Source of the DNA: Acidobacteriota bacterium
GTDB lineage: Bacteria; Actinomycetota; Acidimicrobiia; Acidimicrobiales; SHLQ01
NCBI GenBank assembly: GCA_022562835.1
Contig: JADFOM010000147.1
Location: 1 to 6,520, forward strand
Direction: 5' to 3'
Length of the DNA: 6,520 bases
The translations under genes and the position numbers were made by a program. This document shows positions 5,318 through 6,520 of the stretch, one piece after another (positions within the stretch are counted from its first letter, which is position 1; each line of letters opens with the position of its first letter). The notes beneath the pieces are model-generated. The model ran no database searches. It saw nothing but the letters and a program-made list of their open reading frames with translations, and was not told where the DNA came from.

Positions 5318-5461
5318 CCCTGTATCGCGCTGACCAGCGCAAACATGGTGGCGGACGGACCGGCCGGGCGCGTATGGGGCGCGGCGCGGCAGTCATTCGG
5401 GCGCTGGCGCGTTGCTGCCGGCGACTCGGGCCGACCGCACATGCCGATGAGCGGCCATCCC
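5318..5461 (+). pseudogene. Coding-like 5' remnant, one frameshift upstream of the 5496-5834 gene
   Basis: In the frame containing the ATG at 5345, the DNA reads open from the tRNA junction to a TGA at 5462-5464. It gives PCIALTSANM, then VADGPAGRVWGAARQ, and ends MPMSGHP. Of the 39 codons from 5345, 32 end in G or C, as in the genuine genes here. Removing one C from the CCC at 5459-5461 joins it seamlessly to ELVDAIRKKAEM, the in-frame lead-in of the next gene, which otherwise hits a TGA at 5448. I infer that these are parts of one gene whose N-terminus was lost at the tRNA junction and which carries a real or sequencing frameshift. No start signal with a Shine-Dalgarno or -10 element is seen before 5345. 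Confidence 0.45.
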
Positions 5462-5495
5462 TGAGCTCGTCGACGCCATTAGAAAGAAGGCGGAG

Positions 5496-5834
5496 ATGCT
5501 GGTGCGGGGCAGTGACGAGCCGATTCGAGATTTCTACGACCACAGCCTTGCCGAGGCGATGCTCGCACCACAGCCTCGCTTCATCTACTGCATCGACGTC
5601 TCCGGCGGGATCCAGGCTCGCACCCGACAATTCAATCATGTCCGCAACTTGTTGCCGCCTGAGGAAGCCGAGAAGCTACGCGAGCTTGAAACGCTGTACA
5701 AAACCAAGCTCGAGATCGACGCCCACTACACCTTGCAGCGGCTACTTCGATGGTGGTTGTACGGTCACGTGCCGGTTGCTCTCATGCTGATCGCGTTGGT
5801 GATGATTCATGTATTGTCGATTCTCTACTACTGA
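5496..5834 (+). CDS. Membrane protein, probably C-terminal fragment of a heme-b-like redox protein; family not recognised with certainty
   Basis: From the ATG at 5496, preceded by an AAGG site, the product has 112 residues. Residues 1-80 are soluble, including the conspicuous QPRFIYCIDVSGGIQARTR (27-44), FNHVRNLLPP and ETLYKTKLEIDAHYTLQ. One C-terminal helix follows, about residues 88-110, ending SILYY. His91 and His105 sit 14 residues apart in this helix, the spacing of paired heme ligands in cytochrome b; this suggests, but does not prove, heme binding. The coding frame continues upstream of the ATG as ELVDAIRKKAE back to a stop at 5448, and the neighbouring frame continues it further. This protein is therefore likely truncated or frameshifted at its N-terminus rather than a complete 112-residue gene. 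The next gene begins 2 bases after its stop, so the two form an operon. Confidence 0.6.
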   Translation: MLVRGSDEPIRDFYDHSLAEAMLAPQPRFIYCIDVSGGIQARTRQFNHVRNLLPPEEAEKLRELETLYKTKLEIDAHYTLQRLLRWWLYGHVPVALMLIALVMIHVLSILYY

Positions 5835-5836
5835 CG

Positions 5837-6256
5837 ATGTCTGAACGACGGACGCGCAAAGGGGTTTTCAGCCAGGCCGAGCTTCCTGTGGCCAGCTCCT
5901 ACGTTTATCCGAAGGGCCGCAACCGCTTGCTCTGGCTGGGCGGAGCGATAGGCACTTTCGCGATCGTCGCCCTGCTGGGGTTCTCCACAGATCGGGCGCT
6001 GGCCACCAACGTCGGCGCGGCCTCGAACATGAGCGCTATTCAGGCCGGCGTGACCGGCGACGGCATCATCAACTTTAACGTAAACGGCACACTAACTATG
6101 GACGCTAATGGCACAGGCGTCGCGACGATCAGCGTCGCCGCAGCTGGAGCCGCCGTCATTCAGTTCAACGCCACGACAAACACGATCCAGTTCCTCGCCG
6201 GCGCGGGCGCGATCACGATTGGAGCCGGTGGGAATTTCAACTGGAAATGGGATTGA
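5837..6256 (+). CDS. Single-pass or secreted protein with short beta-rich repeat tail, unknown function
   Basis: The 139-residue product starts at the ATG two bases after the previous stop; earlier in-frame starts would overlap the upstream gene in a shadow frame. Residues 1-30 are polar and basic (SERRTRKG, YPKGRNR). Residues 31-49 form one hydrophobic segment (LLWLGGAIGTFAIVALLGF), followed by STDRALA-TN, which could be a signal-peptidase site (ALA). It could thus be either a membrane anchor or an unusually long signal peptide. Residues 57-139 are rich in Gly, Asn, Thr and Ala with alternating hydrophobics, typical of secreted beta structure. Two copies of a 22-residue unit can be aligned (77-98 and 107-128), sharing the pattern I-x-F-N near the start and G-x-G-x-x-T-I at the end. 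The protein ends NFNWKWD. It has no cysteine or CxxCH heme motif. I recognise no family. Third positions are GC-rich, supporting real coding. Confidence 0.7.
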   Translation: MSERRTRKGVFSQAELPVASSYVYPKGRNRLLWLGGAIGTFAIVALLGFSTDRALATNVGAASNMSAIQAGVTGDGIINFNVNGTLTMDANGTGVATISVAAAGAAVIQFNATTNTIQFLAGAGAITIGAGGNFNWKWD

Positions 6257-6520
6257 CCCGTTCCTGGCACAAGGCGAGGAATCGACTTGTGGCTCGGTAG
6301 CGCGTACAAGGGTCACCTTGGACATCACGCCATCTCCTCTTGAGCATGCGATGAGCCAAGAAACAAATCTCTTCGCAATCGTTAGGGAATCATCGTGCTC
6401 AGGCCCGTCTTCGCTGCCGGCGTAGTCTGGCGAGCTAGGCCGGGAAAAAGCGAGAAGTGGCCAAGGCCACCATCGTCCGTCATTCGAGCTGAATCTCAAT
6501 CTCTGGCCAAAACGGTACAA
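6257..6520. other. Right-end stretch without a convincing gene
   Basis: No ORF here has coding-like composition. Seen in it are a self-complementary GTGGCCAAGGCCAC at 6457-6470 without a following T-run, and, on the minus strand, AAGAGGAG 8 bases before an ATG at 6325 that opens a 77-codon frame antisense to the preceding gene. No tRNA, repeat array or clear promoter is visible. Confidence 0.5.

Noticed and set aside
5316..5345. Decayed D-arm completing a full tRNA, or an intron-interrupted tRNA
   Set aside because: CAGCGCGATACAG resembles a D-loop only with two insertions, no 5' acceptor strand complementary to CGGGGGC is present, and the break is not at an anticodon-loop intron position.
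5374..5790. Plus-strand 138-codon frame overlapping the 5496-5834 gene
   Set aside because: Ser/Thr/Pro/Cys-rich shadow frame with no protein-like pattern; the alternate frame carries the conserved-looking sequence.
6457..6470. Palindrome GTGGCCAAGGCCAC as a terminator or operator
   Set aside because: The loop is too tight for a full 6-pair stem, there is no T-run after it and no gene start nearby, so no role can be assigned.
1..6520. CRISPR arrays, insertion sequences, toxin-antitoxin pairs or integrase genes
   Set aside because: I found no regularly spaced repeats, no transposase or recombinase motifs and no such gene pairs in any frame of this window.

Overview
This window looks like chromosomal DNA of a high-GC actinobacterium. 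The evidence is GC-rich third codon positions, a three-gene block of actinobacterial conserved hypothetical families on the minus strand, a coenzyme F420 FrhB-family protein, and promoters placed for leaderless transcription. A lineage such as Acidimicrobiia is plausible, but that is inference.

Layout, left to right. Positions 1-165 hold the C-terminal tail of a class III adenylate/guanylate cyclase. It overlaps by one base an alpha/beta-hydrolase gene (165-995). Converging on these is a minus-strand operon (2800 down to 1019): a histidine-phosphatase-type phosphomutase, a DUF3090-family protein and an SCO1664-family kinase-like protein. These three families travel together in Actinobacteria; their function is unknown to me. 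A 58-base divergent promoter region separates this operon from a family 5 (UdgB-type) iron-sulfur uracil-DNA glycosylase (2859-3533). A small four-cysteine lipoprotein follows (3577-3936). A minus-strand FrhB-family iron-sulfur flavoprotein (5134 down to 3971) converges on the lipoprotein gene.

The right part (about 5135-6520) is accessory-looking. It contains an imperfect hairpin (5209-5244) and the 3' half of a tRNA-Arg(CCG) on the minus strand (5270-5315). The 5' half of this tRNA is missing. At exactly the point where tRNA similarity stops, coding-like DNA begins on the plus strand. It reads, through one apparent single-base frameshift in a CCC run, into a membrane-protein fragment (5496-5834) whose last helix carries two histidines 14 residues apart. 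A second gene follows 2 bases later (5837-6256). Its product has one membrane or signal segment and a short beta-rich, Gly/Asn/Thr-rich tail with an internal repeat. The last 264 bases hold no convincing gene.

The strongest unexplained signal is the junction near 5316: a truncated tRNA meets a truncated, frameshifted gene. It may be an integration scar (att site), a rearrangement breakpoint or an assembly joint. The second coherent pattern is a set of -10-like hexamers lying 6-8 bases upstream of four start codons, which points to leaderless mRNAs.
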